DNA from: [Flexibacter] sp. ATCC 35208
Lineage (GTDB): Bacteria; Bacteroidota; Bacteroidia; Chitinophagales; Chitinophagaceae
Length of the DNA: 64,000 nt
Direction of reading: 5' to 3'
NCBI RefSeq assembly: GCF_001975825.1
Contig: NZ_MTKN01000035.1
Coordinates: 1-64,000, forward strand
Notes under the pieces: model-generated
Database searches by the model: none
What the model was told of the DNA's origin: nothing
Seen by the model: the letters and a program-made list of their open reading frames with translations, nothing else
Translations under genes and position numbers: made by a program
In this document: positions 17,857 through 28,000 of the stretch, one piece after another
Numbering within the stretch: the stretch's first letter is position 1
How the letters are laid out: every line of letters begins with the position of its first letter

Positions 17857-18003
17857 ATGCTTACATTTGCAACACTGTATTTGTTGCGTCTCTACTATCC
17901 GAGATGGAAAGCAGAATGGCGCTTCTACTCCGACAGATCTAAAAGAAATAACTACGGTCGCTGGGCTACCAGCCAGGACTGGGCAGGTGCTTTTAGTTAC
18001 TGA
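17857..18003 (+). CDS. Probable small protein, 48 residues, unknown function
   Basis: An intergenic ATG frame encodes a 48-residue product rich in aromatic residues (6 Tyr and 4 Trp), starting MLTFATLYLLRLYYPRW and ending WAGAFSY. I do not recognise the family. Support for a real gene: codon choice like its neighbours, a structured upstream region (dyad 17749-17772, direct repeats 17789-17837), and a clean terminator starting 13 nt after the stop. Against: a promoter-like TACATTTG lies inside the frame (17862-17869), so the transcript could instead be a noncoding RNA of about 170 nt. The N-terminal third is hydrophobic enough for membrane association. Confidence 0.5.
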   Translation: MLTFATLYLLRLYYPRWKAEWRFYSDRSKRNNYGRWATSQDWAGAFSY

Positions 18004-18015
18004 GAAAAAGAAATC

Positions 18016-18047
18016 AAAGGGTGTACCAACAATGGTACACCTTTTTT
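18016..18047. terminator. Terminator between the small ORF and the minus-strand operon
   Basis: GGTGTACCA and TGGTACACC form a perfect 9-bp core, extended by a G-U and three A-U pairs, with a four-base loop and a T-run. The A-run on the left arm allows use from the minus strand as well. Confidence 0.8.
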
Positions 18048-18051
18048 GGTT

Positions 18052-19233
18052 TTATATACTTAACCATCTATAACATACACTTCCTTTTTTCGTATACGCC
18101 ACTAACACTGTTTGCGCATCCACTGCTTTTACTACCGGAAATGTCACGTACAAACTGTCACCCGTTAGTATACCTGATTTCGTCACACTACCATTTCCTT
18201 TGCGTACCTGATATCCTACCCTGCTATTAAATTCCCTGCCCACCTTCACTGGCTCATCCCACACAATCACTAACTTATCATCCCCTACTGCCGTTATCTG
18301 CGGATGCTTTGCCATCGGTGTTACACTCACGGTATCCCTCTGTGAATAGGTCTTTCCTTCATCTGTAGAATGACAATAATATACTCCTTGTCCACCCCCC
18401 ATTGTAAACCATACACAATGCAGACCAAAACTATTCGCAGCCATCGCAGGCCCTGTGTGTGGACATCCCCGCACTACCCAGTTATCAGCACTGATCCTTA
18501 CAGGTGCAGAAAAAGTAGCGCCTTTATCCACAGATAATAAATGTACCATATCACGAATAGAATCACTGATGATATCTCTGAATGCTACATGTAAATGTCC
18601 TTTTGGATCTGCATATAAATCAGTACGACAACATTGACACACTGTCTCTGCAATGGCATGCTCTCCTTTGAACCCATCATGTCCACTGGTATTTGCAAAG
18701 TATAAGGTAGAACCTTCTGCATTGATATCTTTCCTGTTATCAAGCCAGATAGCACCGGCCTGTCCATCAGGTAATAAAGCCATATCAAAATAACGCTGGT
18801 CATAACTGCTCGTATCTGTCACCAGTTGTTGCGGTTCGGACCATGTCTTACCTGCGTCCAATGAATGTGTATAGAATACTCTGCCTGCCCATTGATTGCG
18901 CGGATCATGTTGTTCTACACCATACATCGCAATGATCTCGCCATCTGGTTTAAACAACAGCTTCGGCATATTCTCTGCATGCGGCAATACATTGTTGGCT
19001 ACCGGTATTGCATGCGGTGTGGAAAAAGTATCACCCTGCTGTATAGCATAATACATCATACCTGTATCTGCACCCGGCTGCGCTTCTATCCAGCTGATGA
19101 CCTTTTTACCATCTGCTGTTTCTGATATAAATGCACAGGATGCATCTCCATGTGAGAGTGTGTATTCTTTATCTTTATTTGGATGGCAGGCCGATAAAAG
19201 GCCTGCCAATATGATCCACAATTTATTTCTCAT
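18052..19233 (-). CDS. Sialidase-like (BNR/Asp-box) lipoprotein with CxCC motif
   Basis: A 393-residue lipoprotein (lipobox LLSAC) predicted to fold as a beta propeller. Three Asp-box turns are visible: SLDAGKTW, SVDKGATF and STDEGKTY. Automated annotation would call it an exo-alpha-sialidase, but I see no catalytic Arg triad or nucleophile Tyr pattern. Instead it carries CQCC near residue 197 and GCPHTGP near residue 257, clustered Cys/His that look like a metal site. Its ATG overlaps the TAA of the TonB receptor gene by one base (TAATG), so the two are translationally coupled. I infer a role linked to what the receptor imports, possibly a metal, rather than sialic acid cleavage. Confidence 0.75.
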   Translation of the reverse strand: MRNKLWIILAGLLSACHPNKDKEYTLSHGDASCAFISETADGKKVISWIEAQPGADTGMMYYAIQQGDTFSTPHAIPVANNVLPHAENMPKLLFKPDGEIIAMYGVEQHDPRNQWAGRVFYTHSLDAGKTWSEPQQLVTDTSSYDQRYFDMALLPDGQAGAIWLDNRKDINAEGSTLYFANTSGHDGFKGEHAIAETVCQCCRTDLYADPKGHLHVAFRDIISDSIRDMVHLLSVDKGATFSAPVRISADNWVVRGCPHTGPAMAANSFGLHCVWFTMGGGQGVYYCHSTDEGKTYSQRDTVSVTPMAKHPQITAVGDDKLVIVWDEPVKVGREFNSRVGYQVRKGNGSVTKSGILTGDSLYVTFPVVKAVDAQTVLVAYTKKGSVCYRWLSI

Positions 19234-21494
19234 TATTTAAATGTATAAGCCACCCCAAAATCAAATGTTCTCTTCTGTCCAGGATAATAGCTGGTACTAT
19301 AAGCTGTCTTCTCCGCTGTCGTTGCATAAATCACATCTGCTGCATTGCGGCAATTGATCCAGCATTCAAAGCTCTTCCATGCGTAACCTGTGCGAATGTT
19401 CAACAGATCATATCCATTGTATATTTTGGTATTCTTTGGGTCCATGTAATATTTACTGATGTGCTGCCACTCTGCACCAATCCTGAAACCTTTGATAAAT
19501 GCAGGTTTGAATGTCACTTCACAATTTGTGATCACATGCGGCGCACCATTCATTTGATTGCCGGCGTAAGACACGCCTTTCTCTGTGTAATCATTGAAGA
19601 AGTGATCTGCATACTGACCACTTACACGCAGTTGTATAGATGTAACTGGTGTATAACGCACATTCCATTCTACACCTCTGTGTGTGGTATGCCCTGCATT
19701 CTGATTTAAGTAAGTACCATCTGACTGTCGTACACTCACAATTTCATTGGTGCCTTTCATTTCATATACACTCACATCCACATATCCCTTATCCTTTGCA
19801 AATCCAATCCAGCCGCCAACTTCATAGTTATTGTAAGTCGCAGGTTTCAGTGTGGGCACTTTCACACCTGTGTATAATTCTGTGATATTCGGAGGTGCAA
19901 AACCTACACTATAATTCGCATACAATCCACGACTATGACCCAGATCATAAGTCAAACCTAACTTAGGTGTAAATGCATTGAAGTTGTTTTTTTCACTGGC
20001 CGCACCGGTATAGGAAGTAGCAGATAAATGGTTTTCGAAATTATAATCCATCCGGTCATAACGTACTGCTGCGACCAGTTTCAGACCATGTGCCAGCGAC
20101 ATATTACCTTGTACATATGCAGCTGTGTTCAGCAACTTTACATTGTAATTGGTAAGCACTGAATCGGTAGGTGTATAATGTATGTAATAACCTGCCGCAT
20201 TTTTATCTACATCAATATAGTTCGCAATGTAACCCGCAGGGCTATAATCCATACTCACACCTGCAATGATACTTGCATCCTGCCACGCGAATTCTTTCTT
20301 ATGCTGCACTATTAAGCCATAACTTTTAAAACTATCATTATTGATCTGCCCTGATGCTTTCAATGCATCTGTTTTGGAATCGGAGATATAATAAAATGGA
20401 TTTTGTTTGATACTGCTGCTTCTGAAGAAGGCGGTAAATGTAGTATGGTTCAGATCATTCCAGTCATGTTCTACCGTGCTCCTGTAGCGGAACGCATTCA
20501 CCTTTCTATATGAGAATGTCTGGAAGTTGGTATAGTTCTTACCAAAGAAATGTGCACTGTCCAGGCCACCTATCTGGTCAGTATAATAATCTATTAATGT
20601 AGCTGAGTTGATCCATTTGGTATGCTCACTGACCTGGTAATCTCCTCTTAGTGTAAATGCGAATTTATGATAGTCACTATGGTCCATATAACCATGGCTC
20701 TGGTTTGCATAATACCCACCCATGGTTAAACCTACTTTATTAAAAGTATTAGACACATTGAAATCCGCACGCTTGTAACCTCTGTCTGTAACCTCTGCCT
20801 GTACCCGTCCGGTAGGATTTAATGAAGGTGCTGCTGTGATGAAGTTCACTGCGCCCCCTACCGCTTCACTGCCATACAGGGAAGATGCAGGACCACGTAC
20901 GACTTCTATCGTACGCAAAGCTGCCATATTGATTTCAATTAACGCATTGTGATTAAAATCGCCGGTGGTGCGGATAGGAATACCATCTTCGAGATACAGG
21001 AACAAACTCTTGTAACCGATTGGTTGGCGGATGGCCATCGTGTGCTGTTCATTTTGCAACGGTACCATGTACACACCACTCACTTTGTTCAATAGCTGAT
21101 CGAGTGTTGTCGCTTTTGTATCGCGCATTTCCTGTGTGGAGATCCTGCTGATAGCAATAGGTGCATCTGTACGTAATTGTTTATCTCTGCTGCTGGTCAC
21201 TACAAATTCATTGAGACTGGCAGGAGAAGGATGTAAAGAAATGATGCCAGCCGGCAATGCGATCCTTTGTGATTGATAACCTACATAAGATACCTGTACG
21301 GTGTCTCCGGAATGTCCGGTAATGGTATATCTACCCTGTGCATCGGTTATACAACCTTTGCTATGATGTAATAACTGAATATTTACGCCAGACAATACTT
21401 CGCCTGTTTGTGCATCGATCACGCTGCCCTGTACCTGAGCATACGAATGTAAGGACAATAGAACTCCTGCTATTATCGCTAATATATATTTCAT
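19233..21494 (-). CDS. TonB-dependent outer-membrane receptor
   Basis: A 753-residue receptor. The signal peptide ends HSYAQ, then a carboxypeptidase-regulatory-like beta domain (about 22-95), the plug domain (about 110-225, with VRGPASSLYGSEAVGGAVNF) and a 22-strand-type barrel ending in an aromatic residue (YTFK). There is no adjacent SusD-like gene, which speaks against a glycan-utilisation pair and for uptake of a small chelate, metal or vitamin. The start at 21494 is chosen for the signal peptide; the open frame extends nine codons further. It is the middle gene of an operon with a Cys-rich small protein upstream and the CxCC lipoprotein downstream. Confidence 0.92.
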   Translation of the reverse strand: MKYILAIIAGVLLSLHSYAQVQGSVIDAQTGEVLSGVNIQLLHHSKGCITDAQGRYTITGHSGDTVQVSYVGYQSQRIALPAGIISLHPSPASLNEFVVTSSRDKQLRTDAPIAISRISTQEMRDTKATTLDQLLNKVSGVYMVPLQNEQHTMAIRQPIGYKSLFLYLEDGIPIRTTGDFNHNALIEINMAALRTIEVVRGPASSLYGSEAVGGAVNFITAAPSLNPTGRVQAEVTDRGYKRADFNVSNTFNKVGLTMGGYYANQSHGYMDHSDYHKFAFTLRGDYQVSEHTKWINSATLIDYYTDQIGGLDSAHFFGKNYTNFQTFSYRKVNAFRYRSTVEHDWNDLNHTTFTAFFRSSSIKQNPFYYISDSKTDALKASGQINNDSFKSYGLIVQHKKEFAWQDASIIAGVSMDYSPAGYIANYIDVDKNAAGYYIHYTPTDSVLTNYNVKLLNTAAYVQGNMSLAHGLKLVAAVRYDRMDYNFENHLSATSYTGAASEKNNFNAFTPKLGLTYDLGHSRGLYANYSVGFAPPNITELYTGVKVPTLKPATYNNYEVGGWIGFAKDKGYVDVSVYEMKGTNEIVSVRQSDGTYLNQNAGHTTHRGVEWNVRYTPVTSIQLRVSGQYADHFFNDYTEKGVSYAGNQMNGAPHVITNCEVTFKPAFIKGFRIGAEWQHISKYYMDPKNTKIYNGYDLLNIRTGYAWKSFECWINCRNAADVIYATTAEKTAYSTSYYPGQKRTFDFGVAYTFK

Positions 21495-21566
21495 GTAGAT
21501 GATAAAGTCAATAGTTATCAATTGAGCAGTCTTTGCTCATTCATTAAGAAAGTAAAATGGAGGAGA

Positions 21567-21929
21567 TTAAGCTTGTGGGGGGCGGAAGGTATCAGATAAA
21601 GGAGTATATGGTACAGTGCTCTGATAATATGCGATGAGTGGGGTGGATAGGGCGTAAGAACGGAAGTTGTACGAGTAGAGATCATCGATATACGACACCC
21701 CGTATTTTTCTTTTCCAGCCGTGCCGTTGTTTTGTTGCTGCTGGTCCCGTTCCAGTTGTTTCTTCAGCTGACATTTACCATTACAGTGCATTTCAGGTTT
21801 GTCCCTGTTTTCGCACAGTACGCTGGCAATATAGCCCTGGTTGATCTTATATCCAAGCACGATCAGGTACTGGCTACAGTTCTGTAGCAGTAATCCTGTA
21901 AAGAGCGCTATGAATAAAAAGTATCTCAC
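21567..21929 (-). CDS. Small Cys-rich envelope protein of a TonB-receptor operon
   Basis: A 120-residue protein with an N-terminal hydrophobic helix and a core VLCENRDKPEMHCNGKCQL containing three Cys and one His, followed by a Gln-rich linker. I know similar short proteins with a C-x-N-x-x-K-P-x-x-x-C-x-G-K-C core in Bacteroidota but no established function; the Cys spacing suggests metal or redox chemistry. The start is GTG at 21929, four bases after a perfect promoter box. It leads the operon with the receptor 72 nt downstream. Confidence 0.7.
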   Translation of the reverse strand: MRYFLFIALFTGLLLQNCSQYLIVLGYKINQGYIASVLCENRDKPEMHCNGKCQLKKQLERDQQQQNNGTAGKEKYGVSYIDDLYSYNFRSYALSTPLIAYYQSTVPYTPLSDTFRPPQA

Positions 21930-21933
21930 GGGG

Positions 21934-21941
21934 CAAAAGTA
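21934..21941 (-). promoter_or_regulatory. Promoter of the Cys-rich/TonB/CxCC operon
   Basis: On the minus strand TACTTTTG is a perfect -7 box, followed by four C residues and the GTG start. It is another case where the transcript would start at the start codon. Confidence 0.55.
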
Positions 21942-21979
21942 GGTAAAATATTCACTTTTATTTATGACTTAACGCATAA

Positions 21980-22013
21980 AAAAAAGCTTATGCCGTAAGA
22001 CATAAGCTTTTTT
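21980..22013 (-). terminator. sprA terminator
   Basis: AAAAAAGCTTATG and CATAAGCTTTTTT form a perfect 13-bp stem with an eight-base loop. In the minus direction it starts 23 nt after the sprA stop and is followed by a T-run, and it separates sprA from the TonB operon. Confidence 0.85.
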
Positions 22014-22036
22014 ATTATGTGACCGGCGACCGGCAT

Positions 22037-25000
22037 TTATTGGGCGAGCATAAATCTTAATGTCAATCCCCCTCTCGTGCTCACTATCGGGTATGCTGTA
22101 GAGATCACCGGTATCGTCTGCCTTCGGTCATAGAAGAACCGTAAGTTCAATCTATTATTCACCACATAATCTATGGACGGCGCTATTCCTATTACCTTCT
22201 GTCCACTGGTCGGTATCACCAGGTCCGCATCCAGTTTATTATTCACTGTCTTATCATCACGCAAACTCAAATCCAATCTGAAGTTCATATCATTCGATAC
22301 CTTCTTACCCGTCTGTTCACCAAAGAACTTAAACTTCACATTCCTGATACGATAGCTACCACCCATCGTGATCTCTGTAGAGCGCAGCTCGGTCAATTGG
22401 TAATCGATCAGACTCAAACTCAGTGAACGGCTCTTCTTAAATTCCACACGCAGGTTCAGGCTGCTGGTAAATGTCATATCCACCCCGATCAATGGTGCAA
22501 ACTGCTCTGTCATGGTCAGGTTCGGTACCAGGAAGTAAGGAATGTAGTTACCAGACACCGTATCAATGAATCCCGGGTAACCTGCCAGTCTTGGATCTTC
22601 ATATAACAACGCAGAGTTGTAAGAACTCATGCTCAGGGAACCTACATATGCATGTGTGATAGAGAAGTTCGTAAAGAAGTTCTTGAACGGATCTAACTTA
22701 GCCAGACCATTGTAGGTCACCCGCCAGTTTGGACGAGGTATATAATTACTAAATGGATTACTACGCACATTTGCAGGACCACCATTCTTCAACAATCCAA
22801 TCTTTTCCGGATCCTTACCAGTATATGCTGCAAGGAAGGCGGGAATCAACACATCCTGTGCATAACGGCTATAACCATATCGATACTCAGGATCCTTAGT
22901 ATTGTACGTGGGTGTACCAGGAATGCTATTATAAGGATTAGATGCCGCCAACCGGTTAGAGATCGTTTTACGATAACGTTCAAAGTCCTGGAAAGTGGTT
23001 GTCGTTCCCGTCTCTGAATCTATCTTACCAAACATCGTCTTCACAGCTACATAAGAGATCTCAAATCCACCCGCATCATATGGGGTGAGGTGTTGGTACC
23101 CTGCAGAATCCATGTTCTTAAACAGCTCCGTATGTGTCTTTGTAAATGACTTGGTCATACTCAGATCTATACGCCAGTCGTTATATGGCTCCAGCTGTGC
23201 CTGCACCTGCAGTCGTTGTGTGAACTGCTGCTGGAACTGTACGTTGAAGGTGGTATCTGGTGTGATCAACCCTTTCTTTGCAAAGTCATCCAACCATGCT
23301 TTTGTCGGTTGCTGTCCAGTCACAAAACCTAAGCCCGGAGTAAAGTGTGCCCAGTTCATACCCAATGCCTTCGTACTATCTATATAACCCGGCAACTTCG
23401 TACCACTGTTTTCTGAGTAATCCACATTGATGCGTTTCAACATCAACAGTGGTTTCATCACTGCTTTCAGAATGGGGGATATCTCTACATCAGCATTGGC
23501 TGGTGCTGCAGGCTGATTTTTGCCTGGTGGCTGTTTACTATTATTATTGTTTTGCGGTCGCTTCGTCGTCGATGTACTAAACTGTCGGAGGAACTTAGAC
23601 CGGTTATACAGATCAGAGAATTTGAACTCTGCCATCACGGTTTTGTTCTGTGTATTCTCGATGGCATTACCCAGGTATTTAGCGAGTAATGAAGCACCCG
23701 TCCAGCGATAGTCAAAGCTATACCCCAATGCTACATTCGTCCAGCTGGTCAGTGGCAGTTTGGCAGTAGGCAGTGTATAAGTGATGTTCGCAGAATGATA
23801 GTAGTTCGTTGTTCTACCCAGTTTAAAGAAGTTACGCCACATGGTATCTTTCTTTGCTGCAGTGTTCAACCTGCCTGTTGGCTCATCGATACGTGCGTTG
23901 TTCACCGCGTTGAAGTCAAGACTGATACTCCTGGTCAGGTCCCATTTCACACCATAATACCTGTCGAACGTGAAGTACTTGTTATATGTTTCCGGTAACT
24001 TAAACGTACCATCACCACCAACGTTTCTGATACGTGTTGCACCAAACTGTCTGGTGATGTCTGCCCTGAAACTAAGCAGAGAAGGTACATAGTTGAAGTT
24101 AAAGTCTTTCACCAGATCCAGCCATTTCGTTTTCGTCTTGAAGAGTTTTTTGAACGGCGTCACATATTTTGGCTGACCGGTAAAGGTATATCCTAAGCCA
24201 CCTCTGTGCTTGGTGAGCACGTCATTTTCAATGATCGGTGAGTGGGCCAATGACTGAGAGAATGAATAACTGATGTCGAAGTTTTCCAGATCCCACAGGT
24301 GAAATTTCTTTCTATTCGGATTCACCCTGCGGATGTTGGTAAAGTTCAGACTCTTGATAGAGGTAAAGGTTTCTGCAGCCTTGCGGATGGAGTCACGCTC
24401 ATAGTCAGACTTCGCCATACGCATTTTATCTTTCAGCTTGATGTCGAGGTCATACGGATCATATTCCGGACGGCTCACGGCTCTTGAGTAACCTGCATAT
24501 ACAGGAATGACCAGGCCCATTTTCTTTGGTAAGAGTTTACCTAAGTCAAGGTTTGCAGCAGCATCGTATTGTGTATAGTTATCTCTGAAGCGTTCGTTCA
24601 CACGTTGATCCAGGTTACCAAATCCGGCAGTATGCATATTACCTGAAACCGTGACAGTACCCAGGTCCGCCAGTTGCAGATCCAGTCTACCCATACCTGC
24701 ATAACCACCTTTTTCATCCAGCCCTGTCAATCGCAATTCATTGAACCAAACCTCACCACTCTTCTTCAATCCATTATCCTTTGGATTCGTTACCCCCAAC
24801 AGGATGGTACGTACATCACCCAGATTCGGATTACCGATTACGCTCATATAATTCGTACCGTCAGACTCTGTATATTTCACCAGTGCATTACAGCTAGCGC
24901 AATTATTACGACGCAATTTCAGATCGGTCAGTTTGCTCAGGAGGATGTCCATATCATTCACTTCCGGCCAGATATTAGTCGGGTTATTTGGCTGATCCCA

Positions 25001-28000
25001 GGTAGACACTTTCAATGGCACCTCGTACTCGTAATAGTTTTCAACGAAGTCACTACCGATCCTCACAATTGCTCTCAGTTCGCCATCTTTCAGTGAGTTC
25101 TGATCTTCTATTGCTTCAGCATGCAGGTACATTTGTAAGTGCTTGTACTGACGCAGGTCCATACCCAGGTTCTTCGTTACACCACGGCTATCGCCATCTT
25201 CCAAGCCAGTGAGCTGTATTGACATGGATTGTTCATTCAGCTGTAGGGTGGTATTGTTGGTACTCACAGTATTCTGACGTGTTACGCCAGGAGGCAGTAC
25301 ATAATTAATAGGTTTACGTGAAGAGTTCTCTTCGATATTTACGGCAGTCAGGTTGAAAGAAGTGTTCCCATCGTTCGGAACAGGATCACCTGCCTGCAGT
25401 TTATAATTGTACTGACGCCATTGGTTACGCACCAGTTGCAGTTTACCAAAACGTACTACAACAGAGTCCTGGAAGTTCGTGAGGAACATACGCATAAAGC
25501 GGATGGACTTGAAGTCAGGAATAGCGCCTACTTTCTTATCATATTTATCAATCGGCACTTTGAACTGGTACCAGGTTTCAGTTGTCTTTCTACCATCTGC
25601 CAGTGTTACATCTGCCTGAATCTTATCCACAATGTTGTTGGTACCTACTGCCATGTTTGGACGCAGGTTCACTCTATACTGGAAGTATTCTTCTGTTTCA
25701 TTCAGCGTGTTATCCCTGTTCAGATCTTCTGTTTCAGGAATGTTTGTCGCTGCCATGGAGTAAGTGGAATTATTAGATACAGGTGAGTTACCTTCAGGGT
25801 TGCTGTATCTCTTGTAACGGATCAGGATGTTGCCGCTATCATAATCACGGTAGTGTTTGTAGTCATCGTTCGCAGCATCCCTGGCAGCCTGTTGGTAGAT
25901 GACAGAAGCAGTACCAAAGTTAGCCGCCAGCCTGGTCAGGTAATCTTTGTAGTATGTCTGTTCATAACTACTTTCCAGACCATCATAACCAACGTCCTGG
26001 TATTTACGGATGGCAGGGTCATTGTCGAATGCCTGGGTGATCTGCTGTTGGAATTTAGGCTGACGTCCCCATTCAGTAGAGTCAACTTTGTCCAGACCAG
26101 TAGTAGGATCCGGCATACCATTCTCGAAGAATTTATGAGAGTCCTTCAGTACGTCTTCAGATATATTACCGAGGTTGAAATACAACTGACCACCTGTACT
26201 ATTTATATTATCGATAAAAGGATCCTGGATCCAGAATTCGATGAACTCTACGTTGCTGGTTTCAAAGTCACTGTTGTCCAGTGCACGCATGATACCACCC
26301 CATTTCTTCTGTGGATCTCTCAGTTTACCATTTGCATCCACACTATCCCTTCCCGCAGTAAAGTTGTAAGGACCTCTTTCTGTAGGATAATAGGCTAAGT
26401 CAAGGGTACTTAACTGTGCCTGACCGAAATCGGTGGACTTATTCGGGAATATTTCCTGCTGATACACCAAACGGGTACGATGATCAGACTGCACTGTTTT
26501 AGTAATACCATCAGGCAAACCAGATGAATTCGGGATCTGCAGCGTAGGTTCGATAATGTACCAGGCTAATTTTGCCCTGTTTGCACCATACCTGAGCTGG
26601 TTATTTGCCTCTGATTCCGGGAACAATGTAACACCGCTGCTATCACTTGCCTGTGAAGGGGTAGATGCCAGTGCCCAGCTGGTAGCCGGATACTTCAGGT
26701 CATAACCACTCTGTGAACCTTCAAAGTCATCGATGTATACCTGTCCCTGACTACTACCTGCTGCATTTACCAGTTTGCTGTGGCCTGGGAATAACTTAGC
26801 CACCTCACCTGTGAACATAATGTTGGAAGGGGTGGTACTATTAAAGTTCGGCAGTTTATTCAGGAGGCGTGTCAGTGCTTTGGAAGGAGAATTATAGTTC
26901 ACATCGAAGCCGATCACCGTGTTCTTGATCGGGTCTTCTCCGTAGTTTACTTTCTGATAGTAAGGTCGCTCACTCATACGGGCGATGGTAGAACCTACAC
27001 TCAGTTTGTCATTGACCACATAGTCGAAACGGGTACCAAAGTAGTTACGCACCTGTGTTCCAAATGAAGCATTGTTTTCAAACTGTACATTGATCGCCTG
27101 CCCGGAAGCCAGCACACCTGAGTTCACGATCTTGATACGACCCAGGTTATAGTCAATAATGTAGTCAACGTTTTCACGGAGCAACTGTCCACCCGCAGTT
27201 ACAGTTACCGAACCCTGCGGAATGTTGTAACCACCTAACTGAATTTCGGAAGAGTTACTGGATTTATAAGTACCCTTTAAGAGATAGCGGTTTAATTGCG
27301 GGAACTGTTGTGCGACAACCTTGATGGAGTCATACAACACCTTGAACATATATTGTTTCTCCAATGCCGGGTTTCCACCAAAGGCTTTCTGGATACCCTG
27401 TGCAAAAGGTTCCAGTTGTGGGAACATCACACGTCCTGTATTGGAGTTGATGGTATATCCTTCCACATAGTCAAACACCCCATCCGGTTGCGGGTCATTC
27501 TGGTTATTCAATCTATCCAGGTTCAGAACGGAGATCAATGGCGCACCAGCCCACTGCCCTGTCGCATCCGGCAGATAGCGTTTATCACTGGGTGTACGTG
27601 TTTCAGTACCTGGATCTTTATAGTAAATATCCAGACTAAAGTCAGCCTTATTGATCTGGTAAGCACCTGTGGAGTAGATGTTTTTCATCATCAGGTCCCA
27701 GATAGGAAGATTGGGTCTGGCGGAGGTTGCTTTCAGGAGTTTGAGGAAGAGGATCTTCTGGTTCGCGCTATTATTCTGATCTGGCGGTACATCCTGTGAG
27801 AATTCACCGACCTGGTATACACGGCCATTGTAAGTATATTGATAAGCGACTGCCAGTACTTCATCGGCCTGTAACTGTTGGTTAAGGGAGATGAAACCCA
27901 GCTGTCGGTTCAGGGTATATTCTGAGGAATCGAGCTTACGGGCAAAGGTTTTTTCATATTCCTGCACTCCCAGTAATCCCATGGATTGTAACCGGCTGAC

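Noticed and set aside
17867..18073. Alternative frame overlapping the 48-residue ORF
   Set aside because: It needs a TTG start, runs through the terminator hairpin and lacks the codon pattern of the 17857 frame.
18052..19233. Annotation as an exo-alpha-sialidase
   Set aside because: Asp boxes only show the propeller fold. The catalytic residues are not visible and the CxCC motif and operon point elsewhere.
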